A stretch of DNA of 53,109 nt from JBNKHG01 sp050290225. Lineage in GTDB: Bacteria; Pseudomonadota; Gammaproteobacteria; Pseudomonadales; Cellvibrionaceae. The notes beneath the pieces are model-generated. The model saw nothing but the letters and a program-made list of their open reading frames with translations, did no database searches and was not told the DNA's origin. Positions 19,652-27,812 of the stretch are shown here, piece by piece (position 1 is the stretch's first letter; each line of letters begins with the position of its first letter). The translations under genes and the position numbers were made by a program. The DNA is taken from assembly GCA_050290225.1 (NCBI GenBank), contig JBNKHG010000006.1:1-53109 (forward strand), given 5' to 3'.

Positions 19652-21991
19652 ATGAAACTGATTGAACTGTCCCTCAGGTACCGGTGGACAAGCGTACTGA
19701 TCTGCCTGCTGACAATGGCGGTAATGGCGATGGGTATCAAAGGCTTGAGCCTGACCAACGATTATCATATCTATTTCGGTGAATCGAACCCACAACTTCA
19801 AGAATATGAAACGCTGTTGGACACCTATTCCAAAAACGACAATGTGCTGATCGCAGTCGGTGCCAAAGAAGGTACCGTTTTTACCCGCGAGACGCTGTCA
19901 GTCATCGAAGCCCTGACGCGGGATGCCTGGCGGGTGCCTTATTCCCGCCGCATAGATTCATTGACCAATATGCAGTATACCTTTGTCGAAGGGGATGACC
20001 TCCAGGTGAGAGACCTGGTGCTCGATGCGGAGAAGATGAGTACCGAGGCCCTTGCTGAAGTGAAAGACATAGCGCTTAAAGATCCCTTATTAGCCGGCGC
20101 GCTGGTCTCCGCAAATGGTCGTGTGACGGGTATTAATGTCATTCTGCAAATGCCGGGTAGGGACTCTATTGGGGAAATACCCGAAGCCGTGGGCTATATC
20201 CGTAACCTGGTGGCAGGCTATGAGGAAAAATACCCTCAACTGGAATTCCACCTCGCCGGACAATCCATGCTGGCAATGGCCTTTCCCGAGACTTCCAGGG
20301 CCGATATGAAAAGCCTTTATCCCATGATGCTGTTGCTGATTCTGGCTATGCTGACATTGCTGTTGCGATCTGTGGTGGCCTCGCTGCTGACCTTTATCGT
20401 GATTTCGTTTTCCGCGCTCGCCGGCATGGGTTTTTTCGGTTGGTTCGAGCCTCAGCTTGCGCCCATCGCGACCTGCATACCCGTAATGATTCTGTCATTA
20501 GCAATAGCCAACTGCGTCCATATTACTGTTGCATTTTTCCAAAACCTTCGCTCCTACGGTGGCGATAAACGACAGGCCATGGATGAAAGCCTCAAGATAA
20601 ACGTTAAACCCATACTACTGGCAAATGTCACCACTGCGATCGGATTCCTAACGCTGAATGCCAGTGACTCTCCACCGTTTCAGTTACTCGGCAATATGGT
20701 AGCTATGGGGGTAATGGTATCGGCGCTACTGGCGCTGTTCTTCTACCCCCCGCTATTATTAACGTTTACCCGCTATCGGGCTTTTGCTGCGAGTGCGACC
20801 GATGATTCTTCGACAGGGAGCTGGCGTTGGATTGAGAAATTGAGTGGTTATGTCATCGGAAATTTCAGGATTTTGGTTATTTCAACGCTGATTATTTCCG
20901 TCATCACATTGGCGCTGTCGACAAAAAACCAGCTCAATGAAACTACCTTGAATTATTTCGATATAAGAACCACTTTTCGGCAGGATACGGACTGGGTCAA
21001 TGAAAACCTCACCGGCGTTATGTACACTCACTTTTCTGTGGGAAGCGCAAGCGCCGATAGTATTGTCGACCCTGAATACCTTGTGCATTTGGATCGTTTC
21101 ACCGGTTGGCTGCGATCTCAGCCGGATGTACGCTCGGTGCGTTCTTTCACGGATATTATCAAACGGCTCAATCAAAACATGCATGGGAATGATCTGGATT
21201 TTTACCGCATTCCTCAAGATCGTACCCAGGCGTCCCAGTATCTGCTGCTTTATGAGCTGTCCCTGCCGTTCGGCCTCGATCTTCGCTCGATGGTAAATAT
21301 CGATAAATCTGCGACTAAAGTATCTGCCAACCTGCGCAAAATGTCCGCAAAGGAACTGCTTGCTTTCGAAAATCAGGTAAATGAATGGATGCGGGAAAAC
21401 CTGCCCCAATATATGTGGACCAGTGCAACGAGTTCCAACATTGTGTTTGCACATATCAACAAGCGCAATGTGGACAGCCTTATGGGCGGTATTGCCCTGG
21501 GTGTATTGATTATTTCGATTATATTGATGGCGAGTCTGCGCTCGATAACATTAGGCATCGTCAGTTTTGTCGTCAATGCGTTGCCCTTTTTTATCGCCTT
21601 TGGTATTTGGGGGGCGGCCGTGGGAGAGATAGGCCTGGGGGTTTCGGTAGTAGTGGGTATGGCGCTTGGCATTGTGGTGGATGACACCGTGCATTTTCTC
21701 CTGAAATACAAGCAGAGTCTTGGAGATGGAGTCGACGCTGAAGGGGCGGTAAGCACTGTATTTCGAAAAGTGGGTAGAGCAATGATTATCACCACAGTCT
21801 GTCTGGTGTGTGGTTTTATGGTTTTATCCGGCTCTTATTTATCGCTCAATGTGGAAATGGGCATTATGACCGCATTGACTATCGGCATTGCCCTGGCTGT
21901 CGATCTGCTGTTTTTACCGGCGCTGTTGATTTGGCTGGAGAAACGCCGTCGCCCGGAATACAAGGCGCAACTTGCTCCCTTATCGTCATAG
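19652..21991 (+). CDS. RND/MMPL-family transporter
   Basis: The 779-residue protein has the duplicated RND plan: one N-terminal membrane helix (about 10-32), a large periplasmic loop, a five-helix bundle (about 220-370), then a second helix near 400, a second loop and a second bundle (about 610-770). The motif GIVVDDTVHFLLKYKQ is typical of the MMPL/HpnN branch. These inner-membrane pumps move lipids or hydrophobic compounds toward the periplasm. It is followed by genes for a beta-barrel and a LolA-like protein, a set that could carry the polyketide across the envelope and protect the host (inference from context). Confidence 0.9.
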   Translation: MKLIELSLRYRWTSVLICLLTMAVMAMGIKGLSLTNDYHIYFGESNPQLQEYETLLDTYSKNDNVLIAVGAKEGTVFTRETLSVIEALTRDAWRVPYSRRIDSLTNMQYTFVEGDDLQVRDLVLDAEKMSTEALAEVKDIALKDPLLAGALVSANGRVTGINVILQMPGRDSIGEIPEAVGYIRNLVAGYEEKYPQLEFHLAGQSMLAMAFPETSRADMKSLYPMMLLLILAMLTLLLRSVVASLLTFIVISFSALAGMGFFGWFEPQLAPIATCIPVMILSLAIANCVHITVAFFQNLRSYGGDKRQAMDESLKINVKPILLANVTTAIGFLTLNASDSPPFQLLGNMVAMGVMVSALLALFFYPPLLLTFTRYRAFAASATDDSSTGSWRWIEKLSGYVIGNFRILVISTLIISVITLALSTKNQLNETTLNYFDIRTTFRQDTDWVNENLTGVMYTHFSVGSASADSIVDPEYLVHLDRFTGWLRSQPDVRSVRSFTDIIKRLNQNMHGNDLDFYRIPQDRTQASQYLLLYELSLPFGLDLRSMVNIDKSATKVSANLRKMSAKELLAFENQVNEWMRENLPQYMWTSATSSNIVFAHINKRNVDSLMGGIALGVLIISIILMASLRSITLGIVSFVVNALPFFIAFGIWGAAVGEIGLGVSVVVGMALGIVVDDTVHFLLKYKQSLGDGVDAEGAVSTVFRKVGRAMIITTVCLVCGFMVLSGSYLSLNVEMGIMTALTIGIALAVDLLFLPALLIWLEKRRRPEYKAQLAPLSS

Positions 21992-22053
21992 GCTAATTGG
22001 TAAAAATAATGTTGAGCAAATTTTTCGTGGAAGTGTGGTCCGGTAAAAAGTCA

Positions 22054-23310
22054 ATGGAACGGGTATTGATAAAAAGCTTTTTACTGCTGGTCGGTGTAAT
22101 GCCGGCGACCCCGGTTATAGCCGGAGAATGGCGCGGTCTGGAGTTGGGAGCCCAGTGGCGAATGTTTAACCACAGTGATGTCAGTGGACGAGAAACTTCC
22201 GATCTGTCATTTTCAGTACTGCCGGAATACTACCACGAATGGCGTCAGGGCGACGATAGCCTCACTTTTATACCTTACGTCCGCGTTGATGAAAACGATA
22301 ATGAAAGAACCCACGTGGATATCCGCGAACTCAACTGGGAGCACGCCTTTAATGATTGGCACCTCATTGCCGGCATTGACGTTGTTTACTGGGGCATTAC
22401 TGAATCGCAACAATTGGTCAATATCATAAACCAGGTCGATCTCGTGGAAGACATCGACGGTGATGAGAAACTGGGGCAACCCATGATTGCCTTGAACAAT
22501 ACCGGTGCCTGGGGCAACATTGAGCTCTATCTTTTACCCGGTTTTCGCGAACGCACGCTGCCCGAGCGCGAGGGCCGTCTCGGCCTTTCCTTGAAAGTAG
22601 ATCGCGATAACACTGTTTACGCTTCTTCAAAAGAAGGCCGTCACATCGACATCGCAACCCGGTGGAGTCACTATCTTGGCGATTTGGATTTCGGAGTGTC
22701 GCTTTTCAGCGGTACAGATCGCCAACCGCAATTTTTGCTCAAAACAACCAAAAGTTTCACTACTCTTGAAGACCTGGAATTAGTGCCTTTCTACGATCAG
22801 ATGCACCAAGTCGGCCTTGATTTACAATATATCTCCGGAAGTTTTTTGTGGAAACTGGAAGGCGTGCACCGGAAACCCGATAACAGTGATCATTACGCAG
22901 CCGCCACTGCCGGGCTCGAATATACCCAGGTCGGCCTCCTTGGTAGCCGCACAGATTTGGGTTGGATTGCCGAGTATATGTATGACGCGCGGGGTGCCGA
23001 GGCACCCATCGGTATTTTTGAACGCGATATTTTTCTGGGGTTGCGTTGGGCGCAAAACGATGTGTATTCCAGTGAACTCCTGGCGAGCTTGATCTACGAC
23101 CCCACAAGTAGCGAAAAAGTTTACAGCGTCGAATACGCCACGCGTCTTGAAAGTACGTGGAAACTGGAAGTGGTGGCTAGAGTTTTTAGTGGCGGACAGG
23201 TCCCGGACTATAGCCTGACAGCGCTGCTTGCTCCGCCGGACTCTGACAACAAACTGGGATATCTCCAGGACGAGGATTACATCAGTATCACGCTGTCCAA
23301 GTATTTTTAA
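22054..23310 (+). CDS. Outer-membrane beta-barrel protein of the export set
   Basis: From the ATG at 22054 the protein begins with a classical signal peptide (MERVLIKSFLLLVGVMPAT, cleavage likely after VIA). An in-frame ATG at 22009 would put 15 extra residues before it. The mature part of roughly 395 residues has alternating amphipathic strands such as DLGWIAEYMYDARGAEAP and ends in ISITLSKYF, with the terminal Phe expected of BAM-assembled barrels. The exact family is uncertain; it resembles large, uncharacterised barrels found beside RND/LolA-like pairs. It lies in the apparent operon with the RND pump and LolA-like gene. Confidence 0.82.
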   Translation: MERVLIKSFLLLVGVMPATPVIAGEWRGLELGAQWRMFNHSDVSGRETSDLSFSVLPEYYHEWRQGDDSLTFIPYVRVDENDNERTHVDIRELNWEHAFNDWHLIAGIDVVYWGITESQQLVNIINQVDLVEDIDGDEKLGQPMIALNNTGAWGNIELYLLPGFRERTLPEREGRLGLSLKVDRDNTVYASSKEGRHIDIATRWSHYLGDLDFGVSLFSGTDRQPQFLLKTTKSFTTLEDLELVPFYDQMHQVGLDLQYISGSFLWKLEGVHRKPDNSDHYAAATAGLEYTQVGLLGSRTDLGWIAEYMYDARGAEAPIGIFERDIFLGLRWAQNDVYSSELLASLIYDPTSSEKVYSVEYATRLESTWKLEVVARVFSGGQVPDYSLTALLAPPDSDNKLGYLQDEDYISITLSKYF

Positions 23311-23380
23311 ATGGTTTGTCCTTAAATTACAGACCACTGAATAGTGGAAAATGCCTTTTAATATTTAACGGGAACCGAAT

Positions 23381-24196
23381 ATGATGAATATCCACAATAA
23401 CGTTATCTCCACCCTGGCTTGGCTGAATATGGCTATGGTCCTCTCGTTGATTCCACTCTCGGTTTACGCGGTCTCTTCCGAAGCGGAAAAGGGGATGGAA
23501 GTTGCCCGAGAAGTGGATAGGCGTGATTCCGGTTTTATCGACCTGACCACGGATGTCACCATGATCCTGCACGATAAAAGCGGGCGCGAAAGCAGGCGCG
23601 AATTACGCATCAAAACCCTTGAAGTCGAGGGAGACGGTGACAAATCCCTGACAATATTTGATACACCCAAGGATCAGCGGGGGGTTGCACTTTTGACCCA
23701 TGGCCACAAGCATCAGGATGATGATCAGTGGTTGTATCTGCCTTCCATACGCCGGGTCAAGCGCATTGTTGCGCAAAATCGCTCCGGCCCCTTTGTCGGC
23801 AGTGAGTTTGCCTATGAAGACATCAATATGGCCGAAATAGAACGCTTCACCTATAAATATATGGGTGAGGAACCCTGTGGCGAAGTGGACTGCATTAAGT
23901 ACGAACGCTATCCCGTCGATCCCTTTTCCGGTTATTCAAAGAATGTGGTCTGGGTGCACAAGAACGAAATGCGCTATGCGAAAATAGAATACTATGACCG
24001 TAAGGAAAGCCTGCTTAAGACGTTGGATTTCCGTGATTACAAGCGCTACCTCGACAGACTCTGGAGACCTGATTATATTGAGATGGTTAATCACCAGACA
24101 GGAAACAGAACCCGACTGATCTTTCGCCATCGGGAATTTGGTACCGGGTTGCAGGCTTCCGGCTTTACCGAGAGTCAGCTAAAACGGGTCAAGTAG
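23381..24196 (+). CDS. LolA-like outer-membrane lipoprotein-sorting protein
   Basis: The 271-residue protein has an N-terminal signal peptide ending near VYA (about residue 30) and a LolA/LppX-like half-barrel. Characteristic stretches are VTMILHDKSGRESRRELR, GDKSLTIFDTPKDQRG, WLYLPSIRRVKRI and FVGSEFAYEDI. Family members ferry hydrophobic cargo through the periplasm and are often paired with MMPL transporters. In this locus it would link the RND pump to the outer-membrane barrel. Its end is 12 bp before the phosphopantetheinyl transferase gene. Confidence 0.9.
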   Translation: MMNIHNNVISTLAWLNMAMVLSLIPLSVYAVSSEAEKGMEVAREVDRRDSGFIDLTTDVTMILHDKSGRESRRELRIKTLEVEGDGDKSLTIFDTPKDQRGVALLTHGHKHQDDDQWLYLPSIRRVKRIVAQNRSGPFVGSEFAYEDINMAEIERFTYKYMGEEPCGEVDCIKYERYPVDPFSGYSKNVVWVHKNEMRYAKIEYYDRKESLLKTLDFRDYKRYLDRLWRPDYIEMVNHQTGNRTRLIFRHREFGTGLQASGFTESQLKRVK

Positions 24197-24208
24197 AGAT
24201 TTGAAGTT

Positions 24209-24868
24209 ATGTTTGCAGATATACTTCCCGGATATGTAAGAATTGTGGTCGCAGACGAACAGATGTGGACCCGTAAACTCGCGGAGGAAGAAGAAACCTG
24301 CATTGCCAACGCGGTTGAGAAAAGAAAAAGGGAGTTTCGGGCTGGTCGAAATTGTGCCAAGCAGGCATTGTCCTACTTTGAACCCGACCGCCGGCTGGTC
24401 GTCGAGAGAGGCAGTATGCGTGAACCGCTTTGGCCGGCTGGTTATGTAGGCAGTATCACCCACACCAATACCTATTGCGCTGCGGCAGTTGCCCAAAGCG
24501 AATACTGTCGCTCGATTGGCATTGACGTGGAAAAAAATTGTGCCATGGATACTGATATTACCCGGCATATCTGCACGGAACGGGAACGTGAGTGGTTGTG
24601 CAAAGCGCGAGCAAAAGACAACGGGGGAGAAGTGGTTCACTGGGCTATGCTGTATTTCAGTATTAAGGAAGCGATTTACAAGGCTTTTCATCCCATATAT
24701 AAAGAATTTCTCGATTTTCAGGAAGCCGAGGTATACATAAGCAGGGAGAAACGCTACTTTCATGCCGATATTCACCAGAAAGAAAAGGATATTCGGCTCA
24801 CTATGGTCGGTCGATTCTACTGTGACCGGGATTTTGTCTATAGCGCCATTGCCATCGCTGCTGAATAA
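24209..24868 (+). CDS. 4'-phosphopantetheinyl transferase (Sfp/EntD type)
   Basis: This 219-residue enzyme shows the family motifs SIGIDVEKN (Mg-binding Asp and Glu) and FSIKEAIYKAF (the WxxKEAxxK element, with Phe in place of Trp), plus the basic N-terminal AGRNCAKQAL. It should convert apo-ACP domains of the upstream PKS proteins and the free ACP to the holo form using CoA. It is the last gene of the rightward operon, and the genes to its right face the other way. This marks the probable right border of the biosynthetic locus. Confidence 0.93.
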   Translation: MFADILPGYVRIVVADEQMWTRKLAEEEETCIANAVEKRKREFRAGRNCAKQALSYFEPDRRLVVERGSMREPLWPAGYVGSITHTNTYCAAAVAQSEYCRSIGIDVEKNCAMDTDITRHICTEREREWLCKARAKDNGGEVVHWAMLYFSIKEAIYKAFHPIYKEFLDFQEAEVYISREKRYFHADIHQKEKDIRLTMVGRFYCDRDFVYSAIAIAAE

Positions 24869-25175
24869 CCCGCCTTTCAGTGCCCCCGAACTTCTGATCA
24901 AGGCACAACTCTACCCTCAATGTAGTTAAAAATTGATGATTTTCACGTAAATGTCATATATTTTCAGATGTACTGAGGAGATATTACGAAGACGATCTTG
25001 CAGATGTTGCCGGAAATTACTCGTATGAAAAATAATTCGCTAGCGCAGTGCTCTAAGGAGATTAGCGACTGAGAAACCCTTGATGTCACCTTGCGAAAAA
25101 ATGAATTCCAAAAATTTACTGAATCTGATCGAAGATATTGAGTTTGCCATTACGAGGATTGTCTATCCTCGAAAA
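24869..25175. other. Intergenic gap, no gene seen
   Basis: This 307-bp A+T-richer stretch lies between the end of the PKS operon and the convergent AraC-type gene. No RNA gene, clear terminator or conserved short frame was found in it. Confidence 0.5.
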
Positions 25176-25799
25176 CTAAGCCATTGTCAGCGAATTTACC
25201 TTATCATTGATGCTCGCTATCCACGCCGTGCGCACTCGCTGCGGGCTGTTAATTCCCACCCCCGGCAAATGTGCAATGGCACCAAATAACCTGGTGTTTG
25301 GAACGTCAATAACAGGCTGTTGGCGCAAAGCCTCTCTCAATTGGGTCGGGTACGCTTTAAACCAACGAAATACGGCGATGGAATAGTCGGAGTAGCTTGC
25401 ATACCCTAATACATCTGCTTGTTTACCAATGGGAAGTTTTGAGTATTGCATCAAGTGAAGCGCAAGCAGCGCCCTGAAAAAGCCCAGGGCCTGGTAATAG
25501 GTTAGTCCCTGTTCCGACATCCGTTGACGCAGGTTTCGCACGGAAGTGGGCAGCTGCTTTGCGGTTACCATCTCGTCACCTTGGATTCGCGAATGGGTCT
25601 CCAAATCGAAAATCCACTTGTTGACAAGGTGTACGACATAAGGTCGTTCCAATAGTGCTTGTCTATCGATCAGCATTTTCATTCTGGTATACGATATTTC
25701 GATATCGGGTTCCATCAGATTTAACTCCTTAGTGCTGAATCGAGCCAGTTTCGAACGAACCTCCAGCCAATTTGGGGCGAGCCACGCTGGGATTCGCAT
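25176..25799 (-). CDS. AraC-family regulator, short (N-terminal domain missing)
   Basis: The 207-residue protein carries the two helix-turn-helix units of the AraC/XylS DNA-binding domain at about 90-165 (SVRNLRQRMSEQGLTYYQAL, then YSKLPIGKQADVLGYASYS). A C-terminal tail of about 40 residues follows. Typical single-domain sensors of this type are over 300 residues, so most of the effector domain is absent; I did not find it as a readable frame to the right. It may be a truncated remnant or a short regulator. Its target is unknown; it is convergent with the biosynthetic operon. Confidence 0.7.
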   Translation of the reverse strand: MRIPAWLAPNWLEVRSKLARFSTKELNLMEPDIEISYTRMKMLIDRQALLERPYVVHLVNKWIFDLETHSRIQGDEMVTAKQLPTSVRNLRQRMSEQGLTYYQALGFFRALLALHLMQYSKLPIGKQADVLGYASYSDYSIAVFRWFKAYPTQLREALRQQPVIDVPNTRLFGAIAHLPGVGINSPQRVRTAWIASINDKVNSLTMA

Positions 25800-26008
25800 T
25801 GGAAATACATTGTTTAATATTTCATCAGCTTCGTGACCGCCTTTTACAAACTAATACAGGATCTATACAGGGCTCCATTCCTATTTTTGCAATCTGGACT
25901 TTCAAAAAGCGCAATGGCCAAGACATTAAAGAGTCGCTAAAGTGATTACCCACAAATCAGGGAAGTTTATGGCTTACACACAGATGCAGATAGTTACGTT
26001 GAGGCACA

Positions 26009-26341
26009 ATGTCATCCAAAACAATTTGTAATGATACCGAGAGCCCGATGCGTATTACGCTATATGTTGGCGGGCGCACAAATGGATTTGAGAGCTACGG
26101 TACGCGCGAGGTTGAACTGGTTCCCGGACAGGTCATGGACGTGGACTTTGGGGATATCCGGCATCCTTATCTGAATGGGATCAAGACGGAAACCCTTGTG
26201 GCGGGCATGTCGGTCACCAATCAAATAATGGTGGAAGAGCACGAAAGTGACTTTGATCTTTATTTGAACGGTGACGAGCACATAATGACGAGTACCCTCA
26301 GCCGATTTATGCTTTCTCCACCGTTGGCAGTGAATAGCTGA
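26009..26341 (+). CDS. Small beta-rich protein, paralogue of the one at 32101
   Basis: I do not recognise the family. The 110-residue protein has short alternating hydrophobic strands and no signal peptide or cysteine cluster. It aligns with the protein at 32101-32424. Both share the pattern (I/V)xL(Y/F)(V/I)G, then G(T)R, then G(Q/E)xxDV(D/E)(F/I)GD(I/L), then (Y/F)L(N/D)G(I/V), then CDF/SDF near the end. Each is followed in the same orientation by a LysR gene after about 180-210 bp, so gene and regulator form a duplicated unit. Function is unknown; a product controlled by the adjacent LysR is a reasonable guess. Confidence 0.72.
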   Translation: MSSKTICNDTESPMRITLYVGGRTNGFESYGTREVELVPGQVMDVDFGDIRHPYLNGIKTETLVAGMSVTNQIMVEEHESDFDLYLNGDEHIMTSTLSRFMLSPPLAVNS

Positions 26342-26383
26342 TACTTTAGTGTAAAGGTATATGAGCGCCAAAGGGAATTGGCA

Positions 26384-26460
26384 TCCTGTAGGGATAGCCT
26401 TCGGCCGCAGGGATGTGGCAACCACCCGTAAGGACAGTTTTCCGCTACAGGGATGTGGCA
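26384..26460 (+). promoter_or_regulatory. Repeated motif CAGGGATGTGGCA upstream of LysR gene
   Basis: Two exact copies of CAGGGATGTGGCA occur at 26408-26420 and 26448-26460, 40 bp apart, and a weaker match (GTAGGGATAGCC) begins at 26388. They sit in the spacer between the small protein gene and the LysR start at 26524. The same motif, with C for the variable T, occurs at the equivalent place in the second module. Regulatory-protein binding is the simplest explanation; LysR itself is the candidate. Confidence 0.6.
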
Positions 26461-26523
26461 CCTTTTTACGAAGGGTGGGCAATCTGGCATAATCACCCCC
26501 AAAAAAAACAATCACGGTTCAAC

Positions 26524-27480
26524 ATGAATTTCGCCAGTAAAAAATTCAACAAGTTAGACTCGCGTCATTTCAAGGCCTTTATGGCCGTTTGCGAATTTGG
26601 CTCTTTCACCGATGCGGCCAAACACGCGGCTCAGAGCTTATCCGTCGTCTCCCGCAATATTGCGATGCTTAAGGACGCGGTAGGGCAAGAGCTGTTTGTC
26701 AAGGTCGATAACCGCCAGGAAATGACAGAAGCAGGAGAAAAACTTTACGAATTTATTAAGACGACAGACGACCTTACTTCGGACTTTATTGATGGGTTAA
26801 GTGATAACCAGGCTGCTATGGAGGGTATGGTCCGCTATGCCATGCCTCCCAGCTGTTTGCAGAGCCCGCATTTTTCCATGCTTTTAGAGCGTCGATTGGA
26901 GTTTCCCCTGATCGAACTCAAGGTAGAGCTGACATCTTCAGACCGGGTGGTGGAGAGTGTGCTGGCGAACCAGTTCGATTTTGGCTTTGTGACCGAAAAG
27001 GTCGCTCACCCGCAATTACATTACCAGCCCTTTTGCGAAGAAGAGTATGTGTTGGTGTCCAGTGACCCGGTTGACTTTGTGGATCTGTCCAGCGAGAGCC
27101 TGCTTCAAAAGCGGTTTATTGCTTATCCCGGGATGGAAGTTCCCTTCGATCTGTGGGTCAGGCATTATTTGCCGGAAGAGAAAAACCTGACGGCGCGTAG
27201 CCTCTACCATGCAGGTGAAATCAACGATATTGTCGGCGCTATAAAAATGGTTATGGGGGGGCTGGGTATATCTGCATTCCCGCGCCATTGCGTCGAGTCT
27301 CATCTCGAAAGCGGGGAGCTTTTTGCGTACGCCAGCGACGAGAAATCCAATGTCCTGACTAACTTTATCTATATTGTCTCACGTGCTAACCCGCCACTGT
27401 CGCGTCGGGTACAGGCGGTGATTCAGTGGTTTCTTGATATGCACCCGGAGTACGAGGCTGCTCGAGCGCAGTCCTCTTAA
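26524..27480 (+). CDS. LysR-family regulator, copy 1
   Basis: The 318-residue protein has an N-terminal winged helix-turn-helix (about 10-70: FKAFMAVCEFGSFTDAAKHA, then QSLSVVSRNIAMLKDAVGQE) and a LysR substrate-binding domain. The start ATG was chosen so that the HTH begins at the usual distance; earlier in-frame codons run through the repeated motif region. It is a close paralogue of the LysR at 30939 and shares the segment VRYAMPPSC, the stretch MLLERRL, and PFCEEEY. Expected ligand unknown. Together with the small gene before it, it forms module 1. Confidence 0.9.
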   Translation: MNFASKKFNKLDSRHFKAFMAVCEFGSFTDAAKHAAQSLSVVSRNIAMLKDAVGQELFVKVDNRQEMTEAGEKLYEFIKTTDDLTSDFIDGLSDNQAAMEGMVRYAMPPSCLQSPHFSMLLERRLEFPLIELKVELTSSDRVVESVLANQFDFGFVTEKVAHPQLHYQPFCEEEYVLVSSDPVDFVDLSSESLLQKRFIAYPGMEVPFDLWVRHYLPEEKNLTARSLYHAGEINDIVGAIKMVMGGLGISAFPRHCVESHLESGELFAYASDEKSNVLTNFIYIVSRANPPLSRRVQAVIQWFLDMHPEYEAARAQSS

Positions 27481-27652
27481 CCATCTGCTCAATTTAACGG
27501 ATGGTTAAATATTATTCTTTCCATTGCCAACCTTAATCAACTTTATCGAAGAAAATTATGATTTTGGGAGTGCTCCCTATGCTAACTGAGTGCTCCATAG
27601 CGCTCAGAATTTCATTGATATTATGCGAATAACTATTTGTTTACGTGATTTG

Positions 27653-27670
27653 AAAAGCCCCAAACGGGGC
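27653..27670 (-). terminator. Rho-independent-like terminator for leftward transcription
   Basis: Read leftward, a GCCCC/GGGGC hairpin with a 4-base loop is followed by TTTT. It lies about 140 bp beyond the stop of the leftward Fe-S protein gene and could end that operon, although the recombinase remnant lies between. Confidence 0.5.
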
Positions 27671-27673
27671 ATC

Positions 27674-27705
27674 CCTCAAGGTCGGGCCGATTACCGACCT
27701 TGAGG
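27674..27705. repeat. Perfect 12-bp inverted repeat
   Basis: CCTCAAGGTCGG (27674-27685) and CCGACCTTGAGG (27694-27705) form a hairpin with an 8-base loop. The right arm overlaps the start of the recombinase remnant. It may be a rearrangement scar, a recombination site or a second terminator stem without a T-run. Confidence 0.55.
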
Positions 27706-27812
27706 CTATTGAGCACGTTAAAGCCATGTTCGCCGATAAACCGCGCGATCTATGCCTGTTCACCTTCGGGATCAATACAGCCTACCGGGCCAACGAGTCT
27801 GCCTCGATCTTA
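27687..27812 (+). pseudogene. Fragment of a tyrosine recombinase
   Basis: A frame of about 40 residues reads ITDLEAIEHVKAMFADKPRD and then LCLFTFGINTAYRANES. This resembles the segment around the first catalytic Arg of small site-specific integrases. No upstream or downstream remainder is present, and the fragment runs into the end of the convergent Fe-S protein gene. It marks a past insertion or deletion at this island. The family assignment is from memory of related sequences, not a search. Confidence 0.5.

Noticed and set aside
24179..24901. Minus-strand frame of 240 codons opposite the phosphopantetheinyl transferase
   Set aside because: It is the complement of a gene with clear family motifs; the composition is that of an antisense shadow.
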